A stretch of 55,309 nt of DNA from Frankia sp. AgB32 (GCF_023243045.1 NZ_JALKFX010000039.1:1-55309), one strand, 5' to 3'; shown: positions 33,770-43,322, counted from the first letter of the stretch. A program made the numbers and translations. The notes: a model not told the origin generated them from the sequence alone.

Positions 33770-35418
33770 CGCCGCCCGGGCAGTGCGGCCGGGACGTCCT
33801 CGCCACCGGCCGCCCGTACCGTCCGCGCGACGGGGAACGGCTCGGCCAGCGGGACCGGCCCGGTCGACCCGCACGATCCGGCCGGCGCGCAGGAGTCCAC
33901 CGGCGTCGGCGCGTCGACCGGGGCCGCCGGGCGCACGCCCGGCATCCCCAGGACGACCGCCGGCCGGGCGGCGTCCGCGGTCGGCGCGCGCCGGGACGCC
34001 TCCCAGGCATCGCCAGCGCGGGTGCGCCGATGGCTCAGCAGCGGGCCGTCGGCGGTCAGATGATGCGGCGCCGCCCGCGTCACGACGGTCTCCACGATGT
34101 CGCCCGGCCGGGGACCGGCAGTGTCGCCCGGCCGGGGACCGGCAGTGTCGCCCGGCCGGGGACCGGCGTCCGGCCCGGCCCGGAAGTGGACGAGTCGGCC
34201 GTCGCGGGCCCGGCCGGACAGCCGACCGGTGGCATCGTCCTTGCGGCCCTCACCCTGCGCGACCAGGAGCTCGACCCGGCGGCCGACGAGCTCGCGGTTC
34301 TGCGCCCAGGAGCTCTCGTCCTGCAGCGCGACGAGGCGGCCGTACCGCTCGGCGACCGTGGCCCGGTCGATCTGGTCCTCCATCGTCGCCGCCGGGGTAC
34401 CGGGCCGCGGGGAGTACTGGAAGGTGAAGGCGCCGGAGAAACGGGCCTCGCGGACCACGTCGAGGGTGTCGGCGAAATCCGCGTCGGTCTCGCCGGGAAA
34501 GCCGACGATGATGTCGGTGGTGATAGCGGCGTCGGGCATCGCGGCGCGGACCCGCTCGATGATGCCGAGGTAGCGGTCGCGCCGGTAGGAGCGGCGCATC
34601 CGGCGCAGCACCGCGTCCGAACCGGACTGCAGCGGCATGTGCAGCTGGTGGCAGACGTTCGGGGTGGTGGCCATCGCCTCGATGACGTCATCGGTGAAGT
34701 CGCGCGGATGGGGCGAGGTGAAACGCACCCGTTCCAGCCCCTCGATCCGGCCGCAGGCGACGAGCAGCCGGGCGAACGCGCCGGGGTCGCCGAGCGAGCG
34801 GCCGTAGGAGTTCACGTTCTGGCCCAGCAGAGTGATCTCCAGCGCACCCTCCGCGACCAGCGCCTCGACCTCGGCGAGCACGTCGCCCGGGCGCCGGTCG
34901 CGCTCCTGGCCGCGCAGGCTGGGGACGATGCAGAAGGTGCAGGTGTTGTCGCAGCCGACGCTGATGCTGACCCAGGCCGAGTGGTGGCTGGCCCGGCGGG
35001 TCGGCAGCGAGCTGGGGAACACCTCGAGCGCCTCGGCGATCTCCAGCTGGGCCGCGGCGTTGTGCCGGGCGCGCTCGAGCAGGACCGGCAGCCGGTGCAG
35101 GTTGTGGGTGCCGAAGACGACGTCGACCCAGGGAGCGCGGTCGAGGATGGTGGAGCGGTCCTTCTGCGCCAGGCAGCCGCCGACGGCGATCTGCATTCCG
35201 GGATGGCTCTTCTTCACCGGAACGAGCTGACCGAGGTTGCCGTAGAGCCGGTTGTCGGCGTTCTCCCGCACCGCGCAGGTGTTGAACACGACGACGTCCG
35301 CCTCCGCGCCGGCGGCGACCGGAACGTAGCCGGCGGACTCAAGCAGGCCGGAGAGCCGTTCGGAGTCGTGGACGTTCATCTGACAGCCGAACGTGCGTAC
35401 CTCGTAGCTGCGGCCCAT
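33766..35418 (-). CDS. miaB: tRNA methylthiotransferase MiaB
   Basis: Radical-SAM enzyme that adds the 2-methylthio group to i6A37 of tRNA. 550 residues from the ATG at 35418 (a GTG three codons earlier is possible). The N-terminal domain holds three Cys ligands ([21 protein letters not shown]) for the auxiliary cluster. The radical-SAM motif is [13 protein letters not shown] domain starts near 390 and carries three in-frame copies of AGPRPGD(T). The C-terminal 90 residues are a Pro/Ala/Thr-rich tail beyond the normal family length of about 450-500. The gene leads a miaB-dioxygenase-like-miaA unit. Confidence 0.95.
   Translation of the reverse strand: MGRSYEVRTFGCQMNVHDSERLSGLLESAGYVPVAAGAEADVVVFNTCAVRENADNRLYGNLGQLVPVKKSHPGMQIAVGGCLAQKDRSTILDRAPWVDVVFGTHNLHRLPVLLERARHNAAAQLEIAEALEVFPSSLPTRRASHHSAWVSISVGCDNTCTFCIVPSLRGQERDRRPGDVLAEVEALVAEGALEITLLGQNVNSYGRSLGDPGAFARLLVACGRIEGLERVRFTSPHPRDFTDDVIEAMATTPNVCHQLHMPLQSGSDAVLRRMRRSYRRDRYLGIIERVRAAMPDAAITTDIIVGFPGETDADFADTLDVVREARFSGAFTFQYSPRPGTPAATMEDQIDRATVAERYGRLVALQDESSWAQNRELVGRRVELLVAQGEGRKDDATGRLSGRARDGRLVHFRAGPDAGPRPGDTAGPRPGDTAGPRPGDIVETVVTRAAPHHLTADGPLLSHRRTRAGDAWEASRRAPTADAARPAVVLGMPGVRPAAPVDAPTPVDSCAPAGSCGSTGPVPLAEPFPVARTVRAAGGEDVPAALPGRR
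34100..34167. repeat. Three-copy 24-bp tandem repeat inside miaB
   Basis: Units start at 34100, 34124 and 34148. The first two are identical and the third diverges after 20 bases. Each encodes AGPRPGDT on the minus strand, so copy-number changes keep the frame. The repeat sits in the TRAM domain. Confidence 0.85.
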
Positions 35419-35728
35419 CACGCCCACCAGCGTACGGCGCGCCCGGCGCGACCCGCCGACGTGGCTGCGGCGCGGACGCGGGACGGCGTCGGGGTTGCGC
35501 GGCCGGCCGGCGATGCAGCCTTATGTCGTGGAATTTACAAATTTAGCCGGATAAGCGCCTCTTGCGCTAACGTCCGCCGAAGTGATCGGCGGACCGGGAC
35601 CCCACCGGACGCATCCGCCGCCACATCTGTCGGGCCCACGACTGATCCGCGCGCCTGGCGGCATCCGCGTGTCGCCACCGGCATGATCGGGGCTCAATCC
35701 GTTTTCGCGACCAGGTCGGGAGGTCGAG
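35419..35728. promoter_or_regulatory. Divergent region between miaB and gluA
   Basis: 310 bases with no gene. A short AT-rich patch at 35521-35550 (with AATTTACAAATT, a near palindrome, at 35532-35543) stands out and is followed by an AGCGC-ctctt-GCGCT inverted repeat. These could be part of the transporter promoter or an operator. No clear -35/-10 pair is visible. Confidence 0.4.
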
Positions 35729-36463
35729 GTGCCCCTGGTAACCCTGGAGGAGGTCGGAAAATCATTCGGCGACAACCAGGTACTGACGGACATCGACCTG
35801 ACCGTCGAATCCGGGGAGGTCGTGGTCGTCATCGGCCCCTCCGGCTCCGGCAAGTCGACGCTCTGTCGCTGCATCAACCGCCTGGAGACGGTTGACACCG
35901 GCCGTATCCTCTTCGAGGATAAACCACTCCCGACCGAGGGCCGGGAACTCGCCCGCATGCGTTCCCGGGTCGGCATGGTTTTCCAGTCGTTCAATCTGTT
36001 CGCGCACCGTACGGTGCTGGACAATGTGACGATCGGGCCGATGAAGGTACTCGGCCAGAAACGTCCGCAGGCCGAGGCCCGGGCCCGGGAACTGCTCGAA
36101 CGCGTGGGAATCGCGGACAAGGCCGACCGGCTGCCGCGACAGCTGTCCGGCGGTCAGCAGCAGCGGGCCGCGATCGCCCGGGCGCTGGCGATGGACCCGG
36201 TGCTCATGCTGTTCGACGAGCCCACCTCCGCACTGGACCCGGAGATGATCTCCGAGGTGCTGGATGTCATGCGCTCGCTGGCCTCGACCGGCATGACCAT
36301 GATCGTGGTCACCCACGAGATGGGCTTCGCCCGGTCCGCCGCGGACCGGGTCGCCTTCATGGCCGACGGCCGCATCCTGGAGATCTCCCCACCGGACGCC
36401 TTCTTCGACGCACCGCAATCCGAGCGGGCCCGGGACTTCCTGGCCCGCATCCTGCGGCACTGA
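35729..36463 (+). CDS. gluA: Polar amino-acid (glutamate-type) ABC transporter ATPase
   Basis: 244-residue ATPase of the polar amino-acid uptake family: Walker [13 protein letters not shown] near 36, Q-loop [16 protein letters not shown], signature [15 protein letters not shown] near 138, Walker [16 protein letters not shown] near 158 and H-loop [11 protein letters not shown] start with GGGAGG five bases upstream. It heads a four-gene set (ATPase, binding protein, two permeases) in the gluABCD order of Corynebacterium. The exact amino acid is inferred from order and similarity and not proven. Its stop codon lies inside the first unit of a tandem repeat array. Confidence 0.92.
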   Translation: MPLVTLEEVGKSFGDNQVLTDIDLTVESGEVVVVIGPSGSGKSTLCRCINRLETVDTGRILFEDKPLPTEGRELARMRSRVGMVFQSFNLFAHRTVLDNVTIGPMKVLGQKRPQAEARARELLERVGIADKADRLPRQLSGGQQQRAAIARALAMDPVLMLFDEPTSALDPEMISEVLDVMRSLASTGMTMIVVTHEMGFARSAADRVAFMADGRILEISPPDAFFDAPQSERARDFLARILRH

Positions 36464-36575
36464 GCCCTGCCCGGCGGCACTGGGACCCTGCCCGGCGGCA
36501 CCGAGCCCTGCCCGGCGGCACTGGGACCCTGCCCGGCGGCACCGAGCCCTGCCCGGCGGCGCTGGGACCCTGCCG
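36459..36575. repeat. Six-unit 20/21-bp tandem array between gluA and gluB
   Basis: Alternating 20- and 21-bp units, each ending in ccctgcccggcggc in full copies, start at 36459, 36479, 36500, 36520, 36541 and 36561; the last is partial. The array begins at the gluA stop and fills about half of the gluA-gluB gap. It is non-coding in the transporter frame. Confidence 0.9.
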
Positions 36576-36679
36576 CCGTGCCGCACCGCCCACGGCGGCT
36601 CGACCGCGACCAGAACCGCATCCGTTTTCAGCCCCGCGTTCCGGTCCTCCACGGCCGGAGCACCTCGAGAGGATCGGTC

Positions 36680-37606
36680 ATGCGCACTCCGTTCAGACGA
36701 GGAAACCCCGGCCGGCCGGCCACCTCCGGCCGACTGCGGGCCGGCGCGCTGCTGCTCGGCGCCACGCTGCTCGCGGGCGTCGGCCTGACCGCCTGCGGCA
36801 GCGACAGCGACGCGGACAGCGCCGTGCCCAGTACCTCGGCGAGCTTCGCCCCGGGCACGACGATGGCCCGCCTGCACGACGCCGGAAAGATCACCGTCGG
36901 CACCAAGTTCGACCAGAACCTCTTCGGCCTGAAGAACCTCAGCGGCAGGCCCGAGGGCTTCGACATCGAGATCACGAAAATCATCACCGACGCGCTCGGA
37001 ATTCCGCGCGACAAGGTGAACTTCGTGGAGACCGTCTCGGCGAACCGCGAGCCGTTCATCCAGCAGGGCCGGGTCGACATGGTGGCCGCCACCTACACGA
37101 TCAACGACAAGCGCAAGAAGGTCGTCGACTTCGCCGGGCCGTACTACATCTCCGGCCAGTCCATCATGGTGGCGAAGAACAACACCGACATCACCGGAAA
37201 GGACTCGCTGGCGGGCAAGAAGGTGTGCTCGGTCAGCGGGTCGACCCCGGCCGAGAACATCCACAAGGTGGCCCCTCAGGCCAACCTCGTGCTGTTCGAC
37301 GGATACAGCAAGTGCGCCGACGCCCTGAAGAACGGCCAGGTGGACGCCGTGACCACCGACAACGGGATTCTGCTCGGCCTCATGGCCAAGGACCCCGGCA
37401 CCTTCAAACTGGTCGGCGGTACCTTCACGAAGGAGCCGTACGGCATCGGGATCCGCAAGGGTGACACCGCCTTCCGGACGTTCATCAACGACACCCTCCA
37501 GGCCGCCTACTCCGACGGCCGCTGGGCGAAGGCGTACAAGGACACGGTCGGCAAGGTCGAGCCGAACACCCCGACCCCGCCGCCGGTCGACCGCTACACC
37601 TCCTGA
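36680..37606 (+). CDS. gluB: Amino-acid ABC transporter substrate-binding lipoprotein
   Basis: 308 residues with a lipoprotein signal: basic start (MRTPFRRGNP), hydrophobic core GALLLGATLLAGVG and lipobox LTAC with the lipidated Cys near residue 38. A family-3 periplasmic-binding-protein fold follows (GTKFDQNLFGLKNLSGRPEGFDIE, given for location at about 70-95; TYTINDKRKKVVDFAGPYY; KEPYGIGIRKGD). It should bind glutamate or a related polar amino acid outside the membrane. Start ATG at 36680 with GAGAGGA upstream. It is separated from gluA by a tandem repeat array, which may affect its expression relative to the ATPase. Confidence 0.92.
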   Translation: MRTPFRRGNPGRPATSGRLRAGALLLGATLLAGVGLTACGSDSDADSAVPSTSASFAPGTTMARLHDAGKITVGTKFDQNLFGLKNLSGRPEGFDIEITKIITDALGIPRDKVNFVETVSANREPFIQQGRVDMVAATYTINDKRKKVVDFAGPYYISGQSIMVAKNNTDITGKDSLAGKKVCSVSGSTPAENIHKVAPQANLVLFDGYSKCADALKNGQVDAVTTDNGILLGLMAKDPGTFKLVGGTFTKEPYGIGIRKGDTAFRTFINDTLQAAYSDGRWAKAYKDTVGKVEPNTPTPPPVDRYTS

Positions 37607-37640
37607 TCGGAGGCACCACGGCGACGAAGGGAGCACCGCG

Positions 37641-38288
37641 ATCCACGCCGTCCTCGACAACCTCGACATCTTCGCCGAGGGCCTGCGCCGCACGGTCGGA
37701 CTGAGCCTGTTCGCCGCCCTGGCGGCGTTGGTGCTCGGGACCGCCCTGGCGGCGATGCGGGTCTCGCCGGTCGCGCCGCTGCGCTGGCTCGGCACCGCCT
37801 ACGTGGAAACGGTCCGCAACACCCCGCTGACCGTGGTGTTCTTCTTCGTCGTGTTCGTCCTCCCGCAGGTCGACGTCGTGTTCTCGTACTTCACCTTCGC
37901 GGTCGTCGCGCTGTCGATCTACCACGCGGCGCTGGTCTGCGAGGCGGTCCGGTCCGGCATCAACGGGGTTGATGTCGGACAGGCCGAGGCGGCCCGGGCA
38001 CTGGGGCTGACGTTCTCGCAGAACCTGCGACTGATCGTGCTGCCCCAGGCCTTCCGCAACGTGATCCAGCCACTCGGCAGTGTGATCAGCGCGCTGATCC
38101 GCAACTCCTCGATCGCCGCGGCATTCGGTGTGCAGGAACTGACCGGGGTGGTGCAGCGGCTGACGACGGCGAACCCGGACTCGGTCATCGCCGTCCTGTT
38201 CGGCGGCGTCATCGGCTATCTGATCCTCACCCTGGCGCTGGCGGGAGTGCTCACCGTGACCGAACGACGCGTGGCGGGCTCGCGGTGA
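37641..38288 (+). CDS. gluC: Amino-acid ABC transporter permease, unusual start
   Basis: About 215 residues with the His/Glu/Gln/Arg-opine permease pattern: several membrane segments, ETVRNTPLTVVFFFVVF, and the EAA loop GQAEAARALGLTFSQNLRLIVLPQA. The start is odd. Family alignment puts it near HAVLDNLDIFAEGL, but that frame has no ATG, GTG or TTG between 37461 (deep inside gluB) and the end of the first membrane segment. A good Shine-Dalgarno (GAAGGGAG) precedes ATC at 37641, so an AUC start is proposed; a sequence error is the alternative. It overlaps gluD by GTGA. Confidence 0.82.
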   Translation: MHAVLDNLDIFAEGLRRTVGLSLFAALAALVLGTALAAMRVSPVAPLRWLGTAYVETVRNTPLTVVFFFVVFVLPQVDVVFSYFTFAVVALSIYHAALVCEAVRSGINGVDVGQAEAARALGLTFSQNLRLIVLPQAFRNVIQPLGSVISALIRNSSIAAAFGVQELTGVVQRLTTANPDSVIAVLFGGVIGYLILTLALAGVLTVTERRVAGSR

Positions 38289-39163
38289 GCGGCGCACCGA
38301 TCGTGCTCGCGGATCCGCCGGGGCCCCGGGGCCGGCGGCGGATCCTGATCGCGAGCGTCATCGCGCTGCTCGGGGTCGCCGCGCTGCTCACACTCGCGGC
38401 GTTACGGCTGGCCGACAAGGGCCAGTTCGACAGCGAGCTGTGGAGCGTGTTCGTCGACCAGCCGGACCTGCGCACGCTGCTGTGGAACGGATGGCTCGAC
38501 ACGGTGCGGGCGGCGGCGGTCGGGATGGTGTTCGCGGTGCTGCTGGGAACCGGGTTGGCGATTGCCCGGATCTCCCGGTACCGCGCGGTACGGGCCGTGG
38601 CGACCGCCCTGGTGGAACTGCTGCGCAGCCTGCCGGTGCTGATGCTGATCCTGTTCGCCTACCTGGGGTTGCCCGCTCTGGGCTGGCAGCTCTCGGCGTT
38701 CTGGGCGCTGGTGCTCGGGCTGACCGCGTACAACGGCGCCGTGCTCAGCGAGATCATCCGCGCCGGCATCGGCTCTCTCGACCGGGGCCAGACGGAGGCC
38801 GCCGCCGCGATCGGCCTGCGACCGATGCAGGTCTTCCGGCTCGTCCAGTTCCCGCAGGCGGTGCGGCGGATGAGTCCGACCCTGGTCACCCAGCTGGTGA
38901 CCCTCCTCAAGGACACCTCACTGGGCTTCGTGATCGCCTACAGCGAGTTGCTACGCACCGGCCGGGGCGCCGTGGAGTTCCTCGGCAGCCGCTACGCGCT
39001 GCCGATCTACACGATGATCGCGTTGATATACATCGTCACGAACGGTTCACTGTCGCTGCTGGCCCGGTGGCTGGACCGCCGGCAGAGCCGCCGCCTCGAC
39101 CGCGGGCACGCGGACCTGGTGATCGATTCCGCCGCCGGGACCGGCCCGCCCGGCGGCAGCTGA
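38285..39163 (+). CDS. gluD: Amino-acid ABC transporter permease
   Basis: 292-residue integral membrane permease and partner of the preceding one. An N-terminal membrane segment (ILIASVIALLGVAALLTLAAL) is followed by the transport domain with VELLRSLPVLMLILFAYLG, EIIRAGIGSLDRGQTEAAAAIGLRP (EAA loop; location about 158-180) and LKDTSLGFVIAYSELLRTG. Its GTG start overlaps the gluC stop (38285-38288), so the two permeases are translationally coupled and probably form a heterodimer. It ends 48 bases from the convergent rny gene. Confidence 0.92.
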   Translation: MSGAPIVLADPPGPRGRRRILIASVIALLGVAALLTLAALRLADKGQFDSELWSVFVDQPDLRTLLWNGWLDTVRAAAVGMVFAVLLGTGLAIARISRYRAVRAVATALVELLRSLPVLMLILFAYLGLPALGWQLSAFWALVLGLTAYNGAVLSEIIRAGIGSLDRGQTEAAAAIGLRPMQVFRLVQFPQAVRRMSPTLVTQLVTLLKDTSLGFVIAYSELLRTGRGAVEFLGSRYALPIYTMIALIYIVTNGSLSLLARWLDRRQSRRLDRGHADLVIDSAAGTGPPGGS

Positions 39164-39211
39164 CGTCGTTCCCCCGGCGCGCGGGCGCGGCACCGTCGGG
39201 ACGGTACCGAC

Positions 39212-41200
39212 TCAGCGGGCGGTGCCCACCGCGCGGGTTTCCCGCACGACGGTGACTCGGATCTGGCCGGGGTAGGTGAGCTCGTCCTCGATCTGCCGGG
39301 CGACGTCGCGGGCGAGCAGGTGGGCCGCGGCGTCGTCGACCTCCTCGGGGACGACCATGACCCGCACCTCGCGGCCGGCCTGCATGGCGAACACCCGATC
39401 CACGCCCGGGCGGTCGCCCGCTATCTGCTCGATGCGTTCGAGCCGCTTCACGTAGGACTCCAGGCTGTCCCGCCGGGCACCCGGCCGACCGCCGGAGATC
39501 TGGTCCGCCGCCTGGGTGAGCACGGCGCACAGCGAACGCGGCGCGACCTCGTTGTGATGCGCCTCGATGGCGTGCACGACCTCTTCGTTCTCCCCGTAGC
39601 GCCGGGCCATGTCGGCGCCGATGATGGCGTGCGAACCCGGCACCTCGTGGGTCAGCGCCTTGCCAAGGTCGTGGAGCAGGGCGGCCCGTTTCGCCAGCGG
39701 CAGGGCCATCCGCAGCTCCGCCGCCATGATCCCGGCCAGGTGGGCGCTTTCGATCAGGTGCGCGAGCACGTTCTGGCCGTAACTGGTGCGGTACCGTAGC
39801 CGCCCGAGCAGGGTCACCAGCTCCGGATGCATCTCGTCGACACCCGTTTCCAACAGGGCGTCCTCACCCGCCCGCACGCAGAGCTGCTCGACCTCGACCT
39901 GCGCTCGCGCGTACTCCTCCTCGATGCGGTGCGGATGGATGCGGCCGTCGGACACCAGCGCGGCCAGCGTGATCCGGCCGATCTCCCGGCGAACCGGGTC
40001 GAAGCAGCTGAGCAGAACGGCCTCCGGCGTGTCGTCGATGAGGACGTTCACTCCCGTGACGGATTCGAAGGCACGGATGTTGCGGCCTTCGCGGCCGATG
40101 ATCCGTCCCTTCATCTCGTCGCCCGGCAGGTGAACCACGGTCACGACGCTCTCGGTGGTCTGCTCGGAGGCGATGCGCTGGATGGCGGTGGTGACGATCC
40201 GCCGGGCGCGCTCCTCGCCCTCCTCCTGGGCCTGGGTCTCGATCTCCCGTACCAGCAGCGCCGCCTCGCGCCTGGCGTCCTGCTCCATGGTCGACACCAG
40301 CTCGGCGCGGGCCGCAGTGGCGGTCAGACCCGCGACCTGTTCGAGGGCCTGCCGCCGGGCTGCCTCGGCATCGGCCACCTCGGCCGTGCGTCGCTCCACC
40401 TCGGCGGCCTGGTCTCGCAGGTCCTGCTCCCGTCGCGCCAGCCGGTGCGCCTGCTTGTCCAGGTCGGCGACGCGTTCGGCGGCCTGCTGCTCACGGGTGT
40501 CGAGCGCCGCCTGCCGTCCCTGCAGCTCGGTACGGCTGACCCGGGCGTCGCGCTCGAAGGCGGATCGCGCCTCGGCGATCTCCGCGCGGGCCGCGGCCAG
40601 CTCGGAACGCGCCGCCTCCCGCGCCGCCGACTCGGCCCGGGCCGCCTCCTTCGCCACCTGAGCCTGCGCGCGCTCACGCAGTGACGTGGCTTCCTCCGCG
40701 CCTCGGCGGCGGATCTCCGCGGCCTCCCGCTCCGCACGGGCGAGGCGCTCTCGCACCTCTCGCTCCACACGGATGAGGACCTGCGCCGCCTCCGCCTCGG
40801 CCGCGAGGACCGACCGCCGGGATTCCGCCCGCAGTTCACCGCCCGCCCGCTCGGCCGCCACAGCCCGCTCAGCCGCCGGCGTCTTCTCGCGCGGGATCGG
40901 AGCCGCTGGCTGAACCACGCCAGGCTCGTCTCCGTCTGCCGTCGTGGTCTCACCGGCTGGAGCGGGCGGTAGCACCCGGACCATGGGCTCCCCGTCATCC
41001 AACGCGGAGTCGTCACGGAGGAGGTCGTCGGCCTCCGATGGCGCGAGGGGAACCAGGGAGCGGGCGCGACGTCGGGTCGCCGCGCCGTGAAACTGCGCCG
41101 ACGGACGCCCCTCCGAGCGCATCAGCCAGCCCACCGCGGCGACCATGCCGACCAGGACGACGAGCACCAGCGACAGGAGGATGACTAACACGCCCTCCAT
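39212..41200 (-). CDS. rny: Ribonuclease Y (Rny), KH and HD domains
   Basis: Membrane-anchored endoribonuclease that starts mRNA decay. 662 residues from the ATG at 41200, which follows AGAGGGAG. Layout: one membrane segment (VLVILLSLVLVVLVGMVAAVGWL, about 4-26), a linker, a long charged coiled coil (about 100-310, rich in Glu/Arg/Ala), a KH domain (GDEMKGRIIGREGRNIRAFE) and an HD domain with LLHDLGKALTHEV and the distal residues AHHNE. The coiled coil is longer than in Bacillus Rny, whose total length is about 520. Earlier in-frame starts exist but add a non-hydrophobic leader. A promoter is visible upstream. Confidence 0.92.
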   Translation of the reverse strand: MEGVLVILLSLVLVVLVGMVAAVGWLMRSEGRPSAQFHGAATRRRARSLVPLAPSEADDLLRDDSALDDGEPMVRVLPPAPAGETTTADGDEPGVVQPAAPIPREKTPAAERAVAAERAGGELRAESRRSVLAAEAEAAQVLIRVEREVRERLARAEREAAEIRRRGAEEATSLRERAQAQVAKEAARAESAAREAARSELAAARAEIAEARSAFERDARVSRTELQGRQAALDTREQQAAERVADLDKQAHRLARREQDLRDQAAEVERRTAEVADAEAARRQALEQVAGLTATAARAELVSTMEQDARREAALLVREIETQAQEEGEERARRIVTTAIQRIASEQTTESVVTVVHLPGDEMKGRIIGREGRNIRAFESVTGVNVLIDDTPEAVLLSCFDPVRREIGRITLAALVSDGRIHPHRIEEEYARAQVEVEQLCVRAGEDALLETGVDEMHPELVTLLGRLRYRTSYGQNVLAHLIESAHLAGIMAAELRMALPLAKRAALLHDLGKALTHEVPGSHAIIGADMARRYGENEEVVHAIEAHHNEVAPRSLCAVLTQAADQISGGRPGARRDSLESYVKRLERIEQIAGDRPGVDRVFAMQAGREVRVMVVPEEVDDAAAHLLARDVARQIEDELTYPGQIRVTVVRETRAVGTAR

Positions 41201-41546
41201 CGCTGCTCCCTCTGCTGTCGTCAGGCCCGCCGAAGCGAGCTGGACCGGAGCGGCGAAGGACCCACGACCGGGCACGATCACAGCCGCAGAGAACGCGAAA
41301 GCCCAGAGTTACACAATGGCACCAGCAACACCACAGCCTGATCATCATCGACGGCCGGGCACCGGGCATTCTGAACTGGGCACCCGCGGGACGGCTGCCT
41401 GCGTGTGAAGTTGAGCGAGCTATCTACACCGCGTCACCGCGGGATCCTGCCACCTTTTCAAAAGAGTAGATCGGGACGGATTCCTGGGTCAAGAAATTCA
41501 TCACATTGACAGCGACGCCGCAATCTACCCGCGGCGCCCACGCGGA
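41201..41546. promoter_or_regulatory. Leader and promoter region of rny
   Basis: 346 bases without a gene, noticeably less GC-rich than the surroundings. It holds a good sigma-70-type promoter for rny (41463-41492, minus strand), implying a 5' leader of about 250 nt. Such a long leader could host post-transcriptional control, but no riboswitch family is recognised. Confidence 0.6.
41463..41492 (-). promoter_or_regulatory. Promoter of rny
   Basis: On the minus strand TTGACC (41492-41487) is followed after 18 bp by TACTCT (41468-41463), close to the primary sigma-factor consensus. The predicted start of transcription is near 41456. Confidence 0.65.
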
Positions 41547-42131
41547 CTAGTCCCACTCGGGCGAGGGCTCCACCTCGTCCTCGTGATCGGCGACAGCGAG
41601 CTGTTCACGCACGACCCGGGCCGCCAGCTCCCCCGAGTAGCCCCGCCGCATCAGCATGGCCACCAGGCGGCGGACCCGGGCCTGCTCCGGTAGCCGATCC
41701 ATGCTCACCAGCCGGCGCCGGACAAGATCGCGAGCGACCTCCGCCTCGTCCGCCTCATCGATGACCCCGGTGGCCGCGTCGACAACGTCCGGCTCGACTC
41801 CGCGCCGACGCAGCTCGGCTGCCAGCGCCTGACGCCCGAGCCCGCGCCGCTCCCGCGCGGAACTGACGTAGGCGGCGGCGAAGGCGTCGTCGTCGACGAG
41901 CCCGACAGCAGTCAGACGATCGAGGACTGTCTCCGCGACGTCCTCAGACACTCCCCGGCGACGCAGGGTCACGGCGAGCTCGGCGCGACTGCGCGCCCGC
42001 GCGGCCAGTTGGTGTAGGCAGATCTCTCGCGCGACCGCCACCGGATCGGTCGGCTGGCCGGCGTTGTCGGCGGGCCCGGCACCGAGACCGGTGGTAGGTC
42101 GGCGTTCGGCGTCGCGCCGACCGGCCGGCAT
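41547..42131 (-). CDS. recX: RecA regulatory protein RecX
   Basis: 194-residue modulator that binds along RecA filaments and limits their activity. It shows the three-helix repeats of RecX: ICLHQLAARARSRAELAVTLRRRGV, VDDDAFAAAYVSSARERRGLG and the C-terminal RRLVAMLMRRGYSGELAARVV (positions about 37-180). An extra 30-residue Gly/Pro-rich leader precedes the domain. ATG start three bases after the recA stop on the same strand, so it is cotranscribed with and probably coupled to recA, and would be SOS-induced with it. Confidence 0.93.
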   Translation of the reverse strand: MPAGRRDAERRPTTGLGAGPADNAGQPTDPVAVAREICLHQLAARARSRAELAVTLRRRGVSEDVAETVLDRLTAVGLVDDDAFAAAYVSSARERRGLGRQALAAELRRRGVEPDVVDAATGVIDEADEAEVARDLVRRRLVSMDRLPEQARVRRLVAMLMRRGYSGELAARVVREQLAVADHEDEVEPSPEWD

Positions 42132-42134
42132 CGG

Positions 42135-43175
42135 CTACAGGTCGATCGGGACCGGCGCCTCGGCGTCGGCCTCGAGGGTGGGCAGGATGCCGAGCTTCTC
42201 CTTGATCTTCTTTTCGACCTCGTTGGCCAGGTCGGGATTGTCCCGAAGGAACGACCGGGCATTCTCCTTGCCCTGACCGAGCTGATCTCCGTCATAGGTG
42301 TACCAGGCACCGGACTTGCGAATGATGCCGTGTTCGACGCCCATGTCGATCAGGGAACCCTCACGGCTGATACCCCCGCCATAGACGATGTCGAATTCGG
42401 CGGTCCGGAACGGCGGAGCCACCTTGTTCTTCACCACCTTCACCCGGGTGCGGTTACCCACAGCCTCCGCGCCATCCTTCAGCGTCTCGATACGGCGCAC
42501 ATCGAGCCGCACCGAGGCGTAGAACTTCAGCGCCTTTCCACCGGTCGTCGTCTCCGGCGAGCCGAACATGACGCCGATCTTCTCGCGCAGCTGGTTGATG
42601 AAGATGGCGGTCGTGCCGGAGTTCGCCAGCGCGCCCGTCATCTTGCGCAGCGCCTGCGACATCAACCGGGCCTGGAGACCGACGTGGCTGTCGCCCATCT
42701 CACCCTCGATCTCGGCCCGCGGCACGAGCGCGGCCACCGAGTCGATGACGATGATGTCCAGCGCACCGGACCGCACGAGCATGTCCGCGATCTCCAGCGC
42801 CTGCTCACCGGTGTCCGGCTGGGAGACCAGCAGGCTGTCGGTGTCCACGCCGAGCTTCCCCGCGTAGTCCGGGTCCAGGGCGTGCTCGGCGTCGATGAAC
42901 GCCGCGATCCCCCCGAGCGCCTGCGCGTTGGCCACCACGTGCAACGCGACGGTCGTCTTACCGGAGGACTCCGGGCCGTACACCTCGATGATGCGCCCGC
43001 GCGGAAGCCCACCGATACCGAGCGCGACATCCAGCGCGATCGAACCCGTGGGGATGGCCTGAATCGGGGGCCGGGTGTCGTCTCCCAGCCGCATGACCGA
43101 ACCCTTGCCGAACGCCTTGTCGATCTGGGCGAGCGCGTTTTCCAACGCCTTCTCGCGGTCGAGCCCTGCCGCCAT
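42135..43175 (-). CDS. recA: Recombinase RecA
   Basis: 346 residues: DNA strand exchange and co-protease for LexA. Walker [15 protein letters not shown] near 68, Walker [14 protein letters not shown] near 140, and the loops [13 protein letters not shown] and [14 protein letters not shown] are all standard. The C-terminus is short and ends EAPVPIDL. The ATG at 43175 is preceded by GGAG; upstream in-frame starts exist but would run into the promoter. Unlike some mycobacterial recA genes there is no intein. A LexA box at 43323-43338 shows SOS control. recX follows after three bases. Confidence 0.98.
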   Translation of the reverse strand: MAAGLDREKALENALAQIDKAFGKGSVMRLGDDTRPPIQAIPTGSIALDVALGIGGLPRGRIIEVYGPESSGKTTVALHVVANAQALGGIAAFIDAEHALDPDYAGKLGVDTDSLLVSQPDTGEQALEIADMLVRSGALDIIVIDSVAALVPRAEIEGEMGDSHVGLQARLMSQALRKMTGALANSGTTAIFINQLREKIGVMFGSPETTTGGKALKFYASVRLDVRRIETLKDGAEAVGNRTRVKVVKNKVAPPFRTAEFDIVYGGGISREGSLIDMGVEHGIIRKSGAWYTYDGDQLGQGKENARSFLRDNPDLANEVEKKIKEKLGILPTLEADAEAPVPIDL

Positions 43176-43322
43176 TGAGGTCACTCCATGCTGGGGTCGT
43201 CGATTCTTGGCCACGGAGATGACGTTAGGCCGGGGGTCCGACAGTTTCGAGAGCCGGGGCCGATCTGTGGACGGCCGCGACGCGGACGCTGTGGACAAGG
43301 AGCATCATGGGGATAACTCTAG

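Noticed and set aside
40324-41016. 230-codon minus-strand frame inside rny
   Set aside because: Frame-shifted shadow of the Rny coiled coil; Arg/Ser/Pro-rich and without a domain.
42135-43175. Intein in recA, as in some mycobacteria
   Set aside because: The recA frame is uninterrupted and of normal length with all motifs contiguous.
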